Below are positions 19,263 to 28,657 of a DNA stretch of 64,000 nt, in pieces. This DNA comes from Treponema sp. Its GTDB lineage: Bacteria; Spirochaetota; Spirochaetia; Treponematales; Treponemataceae. The position numbers and the translations under genes are program-made. Each line of letters opens with the position of its first letter. Position 1 is the stretch's first letter. Below the pieces are notes generated by a model that was given only the letters and a program-made list of their open reading frames with translations, was not told the origin of the DNA and searched no databases. Location of the stretch: positions 1 to 64,000 of the forward strand of contig JAFUYH010000042.1 of NCBI GenBank assembly GCA_017470605.1, written 5' to 3'.

Positions 19263-19283
19263 ATAGAGTCTGGAGGAAAATAA

Positions 19284-20147
19284 ATGTCATTTGGTGAAAA
19301 GATAAAATCCTTGTTTTCAAGAAGTAAAATTGATGAAGATTTTTATGATGAACTGACCGACACTCTTGTGGAAGGTGATATAGGGGCAAAATCTGCCTAT
19401 ATGCTTGTTGAGGAACTTGAAAAAATCTGTACAAAAGAAAAAGTTTCCGAAGAAAGTGAAGTATTAAAAAGGCTCCGTACTCTTTTGCTTGCAGATGTAA
19501 AGTCTGTGGAGCTGCTTCCTGAAGAAGGGAAAAAAAATGTATGGATGGTTCTGGGGGTAAATGGAGTTGGAAAAACAACTTCTGTTGCAAAACTTGCAAA
19601 TTATTTTAAGAAGCAGGGGCTTGAAAATCTGGTTCTTGCCAGTGCAGATACTTTTCGTGCGGCTGCAATTGAACAGCTTGCCATGCATGGAGAAAAAATT
19701 GGAGTACGTGTTGTAAGCCATCAGCATGGTTCTGATCCTTCGGCAGTTGTTTTTGACGCTGCAGAAGCACTTGCTGCTAAAGGCCCCGGCCTTGTAATTG
19801 CAGATACTGCAGGCCGTCTGCATAATAAGGAAAATCTGGTAAGGGAACTGCAGAAAATAGACAGAATCTGCCGCTCTAAAGCTGATGAAGGCTGCTATAA
19901 AAAAATTCTTGTGATAGATGCTACTACGGGACAGAATGCCTTGCGGCAGGCAGAAGTCTTTAATGAAGCGGTGGGGCTTGATGCAGTGATAATGACAAAA
20001 TATGATTCCACTGCAAAAGGCGGAGTCGCAGTTACTTTGGGGCGGGAACTTTCTCTTCCGATTGCCTTTGTTTGCACTGGAGAAAAGTACCCCGATATAG
20101 AAAAATTTAACCCGGAGAGATATATAGACGAATTTCTGGGACTTTAA
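19284..20147 (+). CDS. ftsY: Signal recognition particle receptor FtsY
   Basis: A 287-residue SRP GTPase that docks SRP-ribosome complexes at the inner membrane. NG-domain motifs are visible: G1 GVNGVGKTT (residues 91-99), DTFRAAA, DTAGRLHN and TKYDSTAKGG. It lacks the long acidic N-terminal A domain of E. coli FtsY and starts almost directly with the N domain. TGGAGG precedes the ATG. A weak AT-rich hairpin with a T-run follows. Confidence 0.95.
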   Translation: MSFGEKIKSLFSRSKIDEDFYDELTDTLVEGDIGAKSAYMLVEELEKICTKEKVSEESEVLKRLRTLLLADVKSVELLPEEGKKNVWMVLGVNGVGKTTSVAKLANYFKKQGLENLVLASADTFRAAAIEQLAMHGEKIGVRVVSHQHGSDPSAVVFDAAEALAAKGPGLVIADTAGRLHNKENLVRELQKIDRICRSKADEGCYKKILVIDATTGQNALRQAEVFNEAVGLDAVIMTKYDSTAKGGVAVTLGRELSLPIAFVCTGEKYPDIEKFNPERYIDEFLGL

Positions 20148-20161
20148 TCTCCCTGATTAAT

Positions 20162-20185
20162 TTTCAGATTTTCTGAAATACTTTT
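20162..20185 (+). terminator. Possible weak terminator after ftsY
   Basis: TTTCAG (20162-20167) pairs with CTGAAA (20173-20178), followed by TACTTTTC. The stem is short and low in GC, so it may be only an attenuator or chance. Confidence 0.3.
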
Positions 20186-20213
20186 CTGTAAAAGGAAAAA
20201 ACGGAATCTTGAA

Positions 20214-21401
20214 TTGAAAAAAAGTGCAGTTTTATTTATTTCTATTTTAATTTTCCTCATATCTTCCTGTTCCGTTAAGAATGCAGAAGAAAAAGGTGCT
20301 CCTTTTCAATCTGTAGAAAAATTTATCTTTGAATTAAATTCTGCTGTAATAAATGAAAATATAAAACAGAAAGATGCTGACCGCTATTATATGCCACAGG
20401 CCCTTTCTGCCCTTATTTCCAGAAAGGTGAGTGAAAATGGAAAAGTCTTTTATCTTGGAGAATCAGGCTATTCAATAATCAGTCTTGGACTGATAGACAG
20501 TCAGGGCTTTTATGATGCTAATGCCGAAAATACAGACTGGATTGATTCCTGCCTTGCCCGGGTAGAAGAAGAAAGAATTGCATCCCAGCTTTCTTTGATG
20601 GAAGAGGAATTTGAACTTCCTGTGGAAGAGGAAATGCTGGCTTCCGCCACTGGTGATTCAGCTTCACAGGATGTTGCTTCTCAGGCCTCTGCCCAGACAG
20701 ATTCAGATTTTTTAATTTCTGATGCGCCTTCCAAAGACATAAGCGGAAAAAATAAAAGACTTTCATTTTCAGAATTTGAAAAAGAAAAATTCATTTCACA
20801 GGAAAAGGACGGAAAGCATATCCTCATTTATGCCTGTTCAGAAAATGTTCTGCGCCGTTTTTATGATGAAAAATATAAACTGGAAAAAGAAGAAATCTGG
20901 TCAATAAAGAATGCTGAAAATTCAAATCTGGAAAAGACGATTGAATATGTATACGATTCTTCAGGACTTCTGAATCAGAGACTGATAAATCAAAATAACA
21001 GTCAGGAAATCTATTATTACACAAAAGAAGGTTTGATATCTAAAAAAGAAGTGTATGATATTCTTGAAGATGACAAAAAACTGACAGTTTCCTTTGAACG
21101 TAGATACAACGAATTAAATCAGCTTGTTTCTGAACTTTCCCTAACTTATTCTGCATCAGATAGTTATGAGCAGCGTTATGACTATACATACAATGCCGAA
21201 GACATTCCCCCGGACGTGAAGTATTATGAAGATGGAGTTTTAAAAATGCATAATAAATACTCAATGGAAAAAGGTTCCTATACAAGTCAGATTTATTTTG
21301 ACGAAAACTATTCCGTAAAAACATATTATCAGGACAATAAAAAAGTTAGAGAGGTATTTTTTATAAATGGAGAAGTCAGGAGGGAAAAAGAATATGAATA
21401 A
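20214..21401 (+). CDS. Putative lipoprotein, function unknown
   Basis: 395 residues, starting at TTG. The N-terminus MKKSAVLFISILIFLISSC is a signal peptide with a spirochaete-type lipobox ending at Cys19. The middle is acidic (Asp/Ser/Gln rich, about 150-180). The C-terminal third contains tyrosine-rich repeats of the YD/RHS-like or MORN-like style (YEQRYDYTYNAEDIPPDVKYYEDG). A weak AAAGGA lies about 18 bases before the TTG. It directly precedes and overlaps the Lol transporter genes that would export such lipoproteins. I do not recognise a specific role. Confidence 0.7.
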   Translation: MKKSAVLFISILIFLISSCSVKNAEEKGAPFQSVEKFIFELNSAVINENIKQKDADRYYMPQALSALISRKVSENGKVFYLGESGYSIISLGLIDSQGFYDANAENTDWIDSCLARVEEERIASQLSLMEEEFELPVEEEMLASATGDSASQDVASQASAQTDSDFLISDAPSKDISGKNKRLSFSEFEKEKFISQEKDGKHILIYACSENVLRRFYDEKYKLEKEEIWSIKNAENSNLEKTIEYVYDSSGLLNQRLINQNNSQEIYYYTKEGLISKKEVYDILEDDKKLTVSFERRYNELNQLVSELSLTYSASDSYEQRYDYTYNAEDIPPDVKYYEDGVLKMHNKYSMEKGSYTSQIYFDENYSVKTYYQDNKKVREVFFINGEVRREKEYE

Positions 21402-22695
21402 AAGTTTTTTTTCCTCTATAAAGTGGATTCTTATGGTTTCCAGACGTTTTGCCCGGGTTGACAGAAAAGGCCGTTCAGCCGCAACTTCTATTCTGGCAAC
21501 GCTTGGAATTGCTTTTGGCGTAATGGCCCTTATAGTTGTAATGAGCATTATGAACGGATTTCAGATGAGTTTTATAGATTCCATTCTGGAAATTTCTTCA
21601 TACCATGTGCGTGTTCAGGATTTAAATGAAGATGAAAGTAACGCTTTTCTGGAAGCCTGTAGGGATAATTCCAGAATAACTTATGTAAGTCCTTTTTCTG
21701 AAGTGCAGGCCCTTATGACAGGAAAAAGGGGCGGGGAAAATGCCGTAATTGTCAGGGCAATTAATCCACTTATTCATGTGGAAGACCCGGGCTTCAGGCG
21801 GGAAGTAAAGATGGTTGCGGGGCATTTTGTATTAAATGAAGCAGATTCAATGATAATAGGCAGCAGTCTGGCAAATCATCTTGGCGTAAAGGTTGGTGAT
21901 GAAGTGAACCTGCTGGTTATGAGCGGCAGTTCTGATGTTTCTCTGTTTTCAGAAGACCGGGTATTTAAGATTACAGGAATTTATAGCAGCGGATACAGGG
22001 AAATAAATTCCACTTACTGCTTTGTAAATCTTCAGGCAGCCAAAAATCATTTTGGAAAAGACGCAAAAACAGTCTGGGGGCTGAAATTAAAAAATTATAA
22101 CCATGATTCTTCTGTCCTTCAGTATTTAAAAAAGATTTTTCCTTCTGCCCAAATATCTGCATGGCGTGACTACAATAAAAGTTTTTTTGGAGTTCTGAAG
22201 ATGGAAAAAAATCTTCTGCTTTTTATTGTAGCCCTTATATTTGTTGTAGTTGCAATCAACATTTATAACGGAATGAGGCGCCTTGTATATGAAAGGCGGG
22301 GAGAAATAGCAGTTCTTTCTGCCATAGGGGCTTCTAAAATAGAAGTAAAATCTGTTTTTATAATGAAAGGACTTCTGATGGGCTTTATCGGCTCTCTATG
22401 CGGAGTGATTTTTGGAATCCTTATCAGCAGAAACACAGATATAATATTTAAGGCCATGTCTGATATTCTGTATTTCTTTCAGTATGTTTTTACGGCTCTT
22501 ACAGATTCTTCAAATCTTGCTTATGTGCAGATGAATTCCACTTACAGTGTTTATGCAAATATTCCGGCAAGAATTTTTGTTTCAGAAGTAATTGGAATAG
22601 CTCTCTTTGGCATCTTATCGCCATTTATTGCTGCCTGGACTGCAAGCAGAAACGTTCTTAAAATGACTGTATCGGAGGTTCTTCATAATGAGTAG
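21394..22695 (+). CDS. LolC/LolE-family lipoprotein-release permease (first copy)
   Basis: A 433-residue inner-membrane protein. It has one N-terminal membrane helix (ATLGIAFGVMALIVVMSIMN), a large periplasmic MacB-like domain (about 50-265) and three C-terminal helices forming an FtsX domain. The motif RRLVYERRGEIAVLSAIGAS before the first FtsX helix is typical of LolC/E. ATG 21394 is chosen because AGGAGGG lies 10 bases upstream. It overlaps the preceding lipoprotein gene by 8 bases and the ATPase gene by 8. It forms a heterodimer with the second permease below by inference. Confidence 0.88.
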   Translation: MNKSFFSSIKWILMVSRRFARVDRKGRSAATSILATLGIAFGVMALIVVMSIMNGFQMSFIDSILEISSYHVRVQDLNEDESNAFLEACRDNSRITYVSPFSEVQALMTGKRGGENAVIVRAINPLIHVEDPGFRREVKMVAGHFVLNEADSMIIGSSLANHLGVKVGDEVNLLVMSGSSDVSLFSEDRVFKITGIYSSGYREINSTYCFVNLQAAKNHFGKDAKTVWGLKLKNYNHDSSVLQYLKKIFPSAQISAWRDYNKSFFGVLKMEKNLLLFIVALIFVVVAINIYNGMRRLVYERRGEIAVLSAIGASKIEVKSVFIMKGLLMGFIGSLCGVIFGILISRNTDIIFKAMSDILYFFQYVFTALTDSSNLAYVQMNSTYSVYANIPARIFVSEVIGIALFGILSPFIAAWTASRNVLKMTVSEVLHNE

Positions 22696-23359
22696 TATCG
22701 TTTCCATAACTAATCTTGAAAAAACTTATTTAAGTGACAGCGAAAGCCTTACAATCCTGCATGATTTGAATCTGGAAGTAGAAGCTGGAAGCAAAATTGC
22801 AATAGTTGGCGAAAGCGGAAGCGGAAAAAGTACGCTTTTAAACATTATAGGCGGAATAGATAAACCTTCTGCCGGTACTGTAATTTCTGGAAAGTGGAAT
22901 GTAGGCAAACTTTCAGAATCACAGATTTCAGAATATCGTTCTTCTTTTATAGGTCTTATCTTTCAGTTTCATTATCTTTTAAAGGATTTTACGGCACTTG
23001 AAAATGTGTACCTGCCGGCTATGATTGCAGGAAAACCTAAAAAAGAGGCCCTTGAACTTGCCCGCCAGCTTTTAGATGACGTGGGTGTTTCAGAAAGAAT
23101 GAACCATCTTCCATCCCAGCTTTCTGGAGGTGAACGCCAGAGGGTTGCAGCCGCACGTGCCTTGATAAATGACCCGCACTTGATTCTTGCTGATGAGCCT
23201 ACAGGAAATCTTGACCCTGCAAATGCAGAAAAAATCGGCGAACTGCTCTTTTCTATGGTTGAAAAATATAAAAAGACTCTTCTGCTGGTAACTCATGATG
23301 TAAACCTTGCAAAAAAGGCTGATATTACTTACCGTATTGTTGAAGGAAGGCTTCAATGA
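22688..23359 (+). CDS. lolD: Lipoprotein-release ABC ATPase LolD
   Basis: A 223-residue ABC ATPase. Walker A is GESGSGKST (about 38-46), followed by a Q-loop in IFQFHYLL, the signature [15 protein letters not shown], Walker [14 protein letters not shown] and the switch His in LLVTHDVN. The LolD/MacB family length is normal. It powers release of lipoproteins from the inner membrane with the flanking permeases. GGAGG precedes the ATG, and the gene overlaps both permease genes (8 and 4 bases). Confidence 0.93.
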   Translation: MSSIVSITNLEKTYLSDSESLTILHDLNLEVEAGSKIAIVGESGSGKSTLLNIIGGIDKPSAGTVISGKWNVGKLSESQISEYRSSFIGLIFQFHYLLKDFTALENVYLPAMIAGKPKKEALELARQLLDDVGVSERMNHLPSQLSGGERQRVAAARALINDPHLILADEPTGNLDPANAEKIGELLFSMVEKYKKTLLLVTHDVNLAKKADITYRIVEGRLQ

Positions 23360-24666
23360 AAATTACCGCCTCTTTATTTTTTGCAAAAAGCCTGATTTTT
23401 CCCAAAGCAGAAAAAAAATCTTCTGCAAGAAAAAGTCTGTTTGGCGCAATGCTCTGCATAGGGCTTAGTATTGTTCCTCTTATCGTTGTAGTTTCCGTTA
23501 CAAACGGAATGATAGAAGGCATGACCGAACGTTTGATAGGACTTTCATCCAGTCATCTTCAGGCTTATATAGCAGATTCAATTGATGAAGTATCATCTGC
23601 AGAAAATCTGTGCGAATATGCTGCAGGACTTAAAGAAGTGGAGGGGATAAAGAATGTTTTTCCTCAGGTGGAACTTTCTGCCCTTGCCGCTGGAAAAAAC
23701 AACCGTTCTGGAATAGAGATTCGGGCCATGCAGAAAGATATATTTAAGGCTAACAAATCCTTTAATACTTTTTTTACGGTTTTAGAAGGTTCCCTTGACT
23801 CTTTTGAAAAATCCGGGGGAAAAGACCATTGTGCCGTAATAGGGCAGAAACTTGCTTCAGACTTGAATCTTCATGCGGGAGATACATTCAGGATTATTTC
23901 TATAAAAAAGATAAATGGCAGGATTTCTCCTAAACTTACTTCTTTTTCTGTTTCTGCGATTATTTCTTCGGGCTATCAGGAGTTGGATCAGTTCTGGGTG
24001 TTTATTCCATTGGAAACAGCCTATGCATCCCTTTCTCTGGAATCTGCCTCCTATGGAATGCTGCTTGAAACTTCAGATGCATTTTCTTCAGATTTGCCGC
24101 GGATTCAGTTTGCCGTCAGGGAATATTTTGGAAGATATGCAAATGTTTACCGCTGGGATGAAATTCATTCTGCAGAGTTTGAAAACTTTTCTTCTACAAA
24201 AGTTTTGCTTATTTTTGTAATGCTCCTTATTGTTCTGGTTGCCTCCATCAATATTTCATCAGCTGTAATAATGCTGGTAATGGAACGCCGTAAGGAAATT
24301 GCAATTTTAAAGAGTATAGGGGCTTCTCCAAACGGAATAAAAGTTTCTTTTCTTCTTGCGGCTCTTGCCTGTGCGGCAGGGGGCATTTTATTCGGTCTGC
24401 CTTTAGGACTGATTCTTTCTGTAAATGCAAACCGTATTATAAAAATGCTTGAAGCCGTTACAAATTTTTTCATCCATTTTTTCAGCGATACAAGCATAAA
24501 ACTTCTGGATCCGGCATACTATCTTTCTGAAATTCCGGTAAATCTTCCTGTATTTCAAATTTTACTTATTGTTTTTTCAACACTTCTGCTTTCTGTTATT
24601 GTTTCCTATATTCCGGCAAAAAAAGCAGGACGTGAAAAACCATTGGATATTCTGCGTTCTTTGTGA
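23356..24666 (+). CDS. LolC/LolE-family lipoprotein-release permease (second copy)
   Basis: A 436-residue permease with the same plan as the first copy: an N-terminal helix (MLCIGLSIVPLIVVVSVTN), a periplasmic domain and a C-terminal FtsX domain with LVMERRKEIAILKSIGASP. Two different permeases around one ATPase indicate a LolCDE-type complex, here in the order permease-ATPase-permease. It overlaps lolD by 4 bases. The likely mcsA promoter lies within its last codons. Confidence 0.88.
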   Translation: MKITASLFFAKSLIFPKAEKKSSARKSLFGAMLCIGLSIVPLIVVVSVTNGMIEGMTERLIGLSSSHLQAYIADSIDEVSSAENLCEYAAGLKEVEGIKNVFPQVELSALAAGKNNRSGIEIRAMQKDIFKANKSFNTFFTVLEGSLDSFEKSGGKDHCAVIGQKLASDLNLHAGDTFRIISIKKINGRISPKLTSFSVSAIISSGYQELDQFWVFIPLETAYASLSLESASYGMLLETSDAFSSDLPRIQFAVREYFGRYANVYRWDEIHSAEFENFSSTKVLLIFVMLLIVLVASINISSAVIMLVMERRKEIAILKSIGASPNGIKVSFLLAALACAAGGILFGLPLGLILSVNANRIIKMLEAVTNFFIHFFSDTSIKLLDPAYYLSEIPVNLPVFQILLIVFSTLLLSVIVSYIPAKKAGREKPLDILRSL

Positions 24667-24672
24667 TATAAA
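24643..24672 (+). promoter_or_regulatory. Promoter of mcsA-mcsB-clpC, inside the lol gene end
   Basis: TTGGAT at 24643-24648, an 18-base spacer and the extended -10 TGATATAAA (hexamer 24667-24672). The ATG of mcsA is 8 bases further at 24681, with no ribosome site, so a leaderless mRNA is predicted. I see no CtsR heptad operator or CIRCE element here. Confidence 0.5.
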
Positions 24673-24680
24673 ATATCCTT

Positions 24681-24974
24681 ATGAAGATATGCAGTGTCTG
24701 CGGAATGACATTTGAAGAAATCGTAAAGACTCAAAATATAGGCTGTGCCCAGTGTTATTATACCTTTGGCCCCAAAATTATGGAAATCCTGATGTCTAAA
24801 AATATTTCAGTGCCCTACAAAGGCTCCCTGCCCAAAAGGCTTAAGGGCTATCAGTCTGTTCTTATAGATAAAATGACAATCAAGATAAAACTTGAAGAAG
24901 CAGTCGCTGCAGAAGATTATGAAAAAGCGGCCTTTTATCGCGATTATCTGAAAGTAATGGAAGAAGGACACTAA
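24681..24974 (+). CDS. mcsA: McsA-like zinc-finger/UVR protein
   Basis: A 97-residue short version of McsA, the activator and adaptor of McsB. One four-cysteine zinc site is seen (CSVCG ... GCAQCYYTF), followed by a C-terminal UVR motif (LEEAVAAEDYEKAAFYRDYL, about 72-92). B. subtilis McsA has two zinc fingers and is about twice as long; the first finger is missing here. It heads the mcsA-mcsB-clpC cluster, but no ctsR repressor gene precedes it, unlike in Firmicutes. Confidence 0.85.
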   Translation: MKICSVCGMTFEEIVKTQNIGCAQCYYTFGPKIMEILMSKNISVPYKGSLPKRLKGYQSVLIDKMTIKIKLEEAVAAEDYEKAAFYRDYLKVMEEGH

Positions 24975-24978
24975 AAGT

Positions 24979-26043
24979 ATGCAGCCCTGGTTTACAGAAA
25001 AAGGAAAAGATGATGATGTAATTCTCTCTACCCGCGTAAGGCTTGCCAGAAATCTGGCAGATTTCATGTTTCCTTCAAAAATGTCAGATGACGATTCTTC
25101 CAGAATCCGTTCTTTAATTTATGATGCCTCATCTTTTAATCAGAATTATTCGCTTATAGACCTTGATTCAATTTCCGCTGCAAGCATAAGGCTTCTGAAA
25201 GATAAAAATATCCTTTCTTCTGAAAAATGTCAGTCTCTTCTTTTGGACGGCAGAAGTGAAAAATCTTTCTGTCTGATAAATGAAAGCGACCATCTGAAAA
25301 TTGTAGAATTTTCACCGGGTTTTGATTGTGAAGGTGGTGCAAGACGCTGCTATGAAAAAGATGCACACTTTCAGGAAAAACTTCAGATTGCTGGAAGTTT
25401 TGAGATGGGCTATCTTACTTCCCGTCTTAGGGATTTGGGCTCTGGCCTGAAAATATCTGTCAGAATCTTTATTCCTGCAATAGTTCTGTCTGGAAGACTA
25501 AAGGAAATAAACGCTTTTCTTGAAGATAAACAGACTTTTCTTACACCTGTATATCCTTCTGACGCAGCAAATGCCGATTTTTCTAATTTTATCTTTGATC
25601 TTAATTCAACAAATGCCTTTTCTGGAAATGAATTAGACCAGGTTGCTCAGATAGAGTCCGCAGGAACTTATCTTTTGAAAACAGAACGAAAGATTTCGGC
25701 GGAATTTGCCGATAATAATCCTACGGTAGTCTTGAATTTTTTCAGGCAGCGTTATGCAAAGGCAATGAATTCTCTTTTGCTTTCGTATGATGAAGCAGTG
25801 GACATCATTTCCTGCGTAAAATGGGGACTTTCCTGCAAACTGATAAAGGGAATAAGCCATGCAGATTTGAATTCCATGTATTTTGGTACAAAAGACGGAT
25901 ATTTGGACTATATGTGCAACTCAATTTCCTTTTCTTTTGAACCGGATGTAAAGTCTGACGTGAACCTGCAGTTAAAGAGATTAAGGACAGCCGTAATACA
26001 GCAAACCTTTGAGGGAATTACCAATGAAAAATCTGTCTCCTAG
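24979..26043 (+). CDS. mcsB: McsB-like protein with degenerate arginine-kinase active site
   Basis: 354 residues of the phosphagen-kinase fold. In Firmicutes McsB phosphorylates arginines to mark proteins for ClpCP. The nucleotide-arginine motif STRVRLARN (17-25) is kept. The catalytic NEEDHxR reads NESDHLK (101-107, second Glu and Arg lost). The motif with the conserved Cys, normally GYLTSCPTNxGTGLR, reads GYLTSRLRDLGSGLK (144-158). The RGxYGEGSE loop is replaced by TPVYPSDAA (189-197). Kinase activity is therefore doubtful, and a scaffolding or adaptor role is more likely. It lies 4 bases after mcsA and overlaps clpC by 20. Confidence 0.82.
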   Translation: MQPWFTEKGKDDDVILSTRVRLARNLADFMFPSKMSDDDSSRIRSLIYDASSFNQNYSLIDLDSISAASIRLLKDKNILSSEKCQSLLLDGRSEKSFCLINESDHLKIVEFSPGFDCEGGARRCYEKDAHFQEKLQIAGSFEMGYLTSRLRDLGSGLKISVRIFIPAIVLSGRLKEINAFLEDKQTFLTPVYPSDAANADFSNFIFDLNSTNAFSGNELDQVAQIESAGTYLLKTERKISAEFADNNPTVVLNFFRQRYAKAMNSLLLSYDEAVDIISCVKWGLSCKLIKGISHADLNSMYFGTKDGYLDYMCNSISFSFEPDVKSDVNLQLKRLRTAVIQQTFEGITNEKSVS

Positions 26044-28657
26044 AGCAAAGAAAATCCTTTCGATTATGGCGCAGGACGAAGCGCGAAAATTCGGAAGTCC
26101 GCAGATTCTGCCGGAACATGTCTTGCTTGCACTTGTAAACAGTGCAGACGGCGTAGGAGTATATGCTGTAAAAAAACTTGGTTTGAATCCAGAAGACCTG
26201 AAGAAAAAACTTGTTGATTTTCTTTCTTCAGATAAAAACTCTCCGACTCTTGATGAAATTCCAAAAAGCAGGCGTTATCGTTTTCTTCTTGATATTGCAG
26301 ATATTGAATCTGCCGCCCTGCATAATAACTATATCGGTACGGAGCATCTGCTTCTTGCGGCTGTAAGGGAAGAAAACAGTCTTGCGGCTAATTTTTTTGC
26401 CGAAGCCCATTTTGCAATTATGGATATCCGCCTTATGGTTATGGAATTGCAGAATGAAAATAAATCTTCTGTTAATAATCCGGCAATAGAATCTCTTGTA
26501 GACAGCGTTTTCAGAAGCCTTTTAAGTGATGATTTTGGAACCGGTCTTTTTGGCGTTTTTGATGAAAAGAAATCAAAACAAAAGCAGGATAAAGTTTCAT
26601 CAGGTGCTTTTCAGGGGCAGAATCAGGGACAGAATCAGGGGCAGCAGAAAATGTCTTTTCTTGCAGAATACAGCCGTGATTTAACAAAAATTGCCTCTGA
26701 GTCAAAAGATGACCCTGTTGTAGGCCGTGATAAGGAAATTCATCGTGTAATTCAGATTCTTTCTCGCAGGACAAAAAATAATCCTGTTCTTACAGGCGAG
26801 CCTGGAGTGGGTAAAACTGCAATTGTAGAAGGACTTGCCCAGCATATTGCTGCAGGAAAAGTTCCTTCTGATCTTGTAAAAAAGCGCATTCTTTCACTGG
26901 ATCTTGCAGCAATGGTTGCGGGAACAAAATATCGCGGTGAATTTGAAGAGCGCATGAAAAAGATGATGAAGGAATTGCAGGAAAATAAGGACATTATTCT
27001 CTTTATTGATGAACTTCATACAATTATTGGTGCTGGAGGTCCGGAAGGAACAATGGACGCTTCAAATATCATGAAGCCGGCCCTTTCGCGTGGTGAAATT
27101 CAGATAATCGGTGCAACAACTACAAAAGAATACCGCAAGCATATAGAAAAAGACCTGGCCTTAGAGAGGCGTTTCCAGGTTGTAAAGGTTGAGGAACCGG
27201 GGGATAAGGAGACTGAAGAGATTCTTGAGGGCATTAAGGAAAAATACGAAGCCTTCCACCGTGTAAGTTATGATGATGATGTAATTCCTGCTATTGTAAA
27301 ACTTTCACGCCGCTATATTCCTGAAAAAGTCCTGCCGGATAAAGCGATAGATATTCTTGATGAAGCAGGAGCTTCAAAAAAGATTCAGGAAGAAGAAAGA
27401 CCTGAAGAACTTGCCGAACTGGAAGCGTCTATAGCAAAACTTGTAGAAGAAAAGAAAAATCTTGTCCAGATGCAGGATTATGAAAACGCTGCACTTATCC
27501 GCGACAAGGTAATAGATTTAAAGAGACGCCTTGAAGTATATGGCGAAATGTGGAAGAAAAACATTTTTAATACAAAAAAAAGAGTTACTGTAGCTGATGT
27601 TGAAAAAATCATCAGCGAAATGACCGGGATTCCTGTGGAACAGCTTACTTCTTCAGAAACAGAGCGTATTATCCACATGGAAAGCGAACTGCATAACACT
27701 GTAATCGGGCAGAATTCTGCCGTAAGCATTATTTCCGGGGCAATCCGACGTGCCCGGGCAGGAATTTCTTCTCCAAAGCATCCTGTGGGCTCCTTTATTT
27801 TTCTGGGCCCAACCGGTGTTGGCAAAACTCAGCTTGCAAAAGCCCTTGCAAAGTACCTTTTTGGCAGTGAAGATTCCCTTATCCGCATAGATATGTCCGA
27901 CTTTATGGAAAAGCATACGGCAAGTCGTCTTGTGGGAGCCCCTCCGGGATACGTGGGCTATGAAGAAGGCGGTGTGCTTACAGAAAAAGTTCGCCGTAAT
28001 CCTTATTCCGTAGTTCTTCTTGATGAAATTGAAAAGGCTCACCCGGACATTTTCAATCTTCTTCTCCAGCTGCTTGAAGAAGGTGAATTAAGTGACAACC
28101 TGGGCCACACTGTAAACTTCCGCAACTGCCTTATAATTATGACAAGTAATGCAGGGGCTCGGCAGATTACAAACGAGGGCAGGGTTGGCTTTGGAACAGA
28201 AGAAGGCCTTCTTTCTTACAATGAAATTAAAGCCGGGGCTATGAATGAAATGAAAAAACTTTTAAGCCCTGAACTTATTAACAGAATTGATGACATTATC
28301 GTTTTTGATGCCCTTTCAAAGGCAGAAGTTGCAAAAATTCTTGAAATTCAGCTTGCAGAACTGGAAGCCCGGCTGGCAGAAAAGGGACTTTCGCTGGATG
28401 TAAAGCCAAAGGCCAAGGAATATCTTGTAGAAAACGGCTATAATCCTGCAATGGGAGCCCGCCCTATGCGCCGCCTTATCAGAAAAGAAGTGGAAGACCC
28501 TCTTGCCATGGAAATGCTTTCTAATCCATATTCAAAGAATTCTGTGGTTGTAATTGAAGCGGTAAAAAACAGTCTGAAAATAAAAATAAAAAATCCAGAG
28601 GAAGAAAAAAAAGTTCCTCAGGACTATATAGGAAGGATAAAATGCGACGTTATGTAA
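26024..28657 (+). CDS. clpC: AAA+ unfoldase ClpC
   Basis: A 877-residue HSP100 unfoldase feeding ClpP. The N-terminal double Clp_N repeat (1-145) keeps the Glu-His of both repeats (LPEHVLLAL and GTEHLLLAA), the glutamates that contact phosphoarginine in B. subtilis ClpC. A Gly/Gln tandem linker follows near residues 195-208. Walker A motifs are GEPGVGKT and GPTGVGKT, with a UVR-containing middle domain ([17 protein letters not shown]). The ATG at 26024 is preferred over an upstream TTG because GAGGG precedes it. It overlaps mcsB and the next gene (16 bases). Confidence 0.95.
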   Translation: MKNLSPRAKKILSIMAQDEARKFGSPQILPEHVLLALVNSADGVGVYAVKKLGLNPEDLKKKLVDFLSSDKNSPTLDEIPKSRRYRFLLDIADIESAALHNNYIGTEHLLLAAVREENSLAANFFAEAHFAIMDIRLMVMELQNENKSSVNNPAIESLVDSVFRSLLSDDFGTGLFGVFDEKKSKQKQDKVSSGAFQGQNQGQNQGQQKMSFLAEYSRDLTKIASESKDDPVVGRDKEIHRVIQILSRRTKNNPVLTGEPGVGKTAIVEGLAQHIAAGKVPSDLVKKRILSLDLAAMVAGTKYRGEFEERMKKMMKELQENKDIILFIDELHTIIGAGGPEGTMDASNIMKPALSRGEIQIIGATTTKEYRKHIEKDLALERRFQVVKVEEPGDKETEEILEGIKEKYEAFHRVSYDDDVIPAIVKLSRRYIPEKVLPDKAIDILDEAGASKKIQEEERPEELAELEASIAKLVEEKKNLVQMQDYENAALIRDKVIDLKRRLEVYGEMWKKNIFNTKKRVTVADVEKIISEMTGIPVEQLTSSETERIIHMESELHNTVIGQNSAVSIISGAIRRARAGISSPKHPVGSFIFLGPTGVGKTQLAKALAKYLFGSEDSLIRIDMSDFMEKHTASRLVGAPPGYVGYEEGGVLTEKVRRNPYSVVLLDEIEKAHPDIFNLLLQLLEEGELSDNLGHTVNFRNCLIIMTSNAGARQITNEGRVGFGTEEGLLSYNEIKAGAMNEMKKLLSPELINRIDDIIVFDALSKAEVAKILEIQLAELEARLAEKGLSLDVKPKAKEYLVENGYNPAMGARPMRRLIRKEVEDPLAMEMLSNPYSKNSVVVIEAVKNSLKIKIKNPEEEKKVPQDYIGRIKCDVM

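Noticed and set aside
20148-20213. Small gene or RNA in the ftsY-lipoprotein gap
   Set aside because: Only 66 bases, AT-rich, with just one weak hairpin; no start, stop or RNA fold beyond that.
24661-24680. CtsR or CIRCE operator ahead of mcsA
   Set aside because: I looked for the direct heptad repeat and for TTAGCACTC-N9-GAGTGCTAA and saw neither.
26612-26652. Tandem CAGGGGCAGAATCAGGGACAG-like repeat, considered as a CRISPR or VNTR
   Set aside because: It is in frame inside clpC and encodes a Gly/Gln linker; the units are too short and have no spacers.
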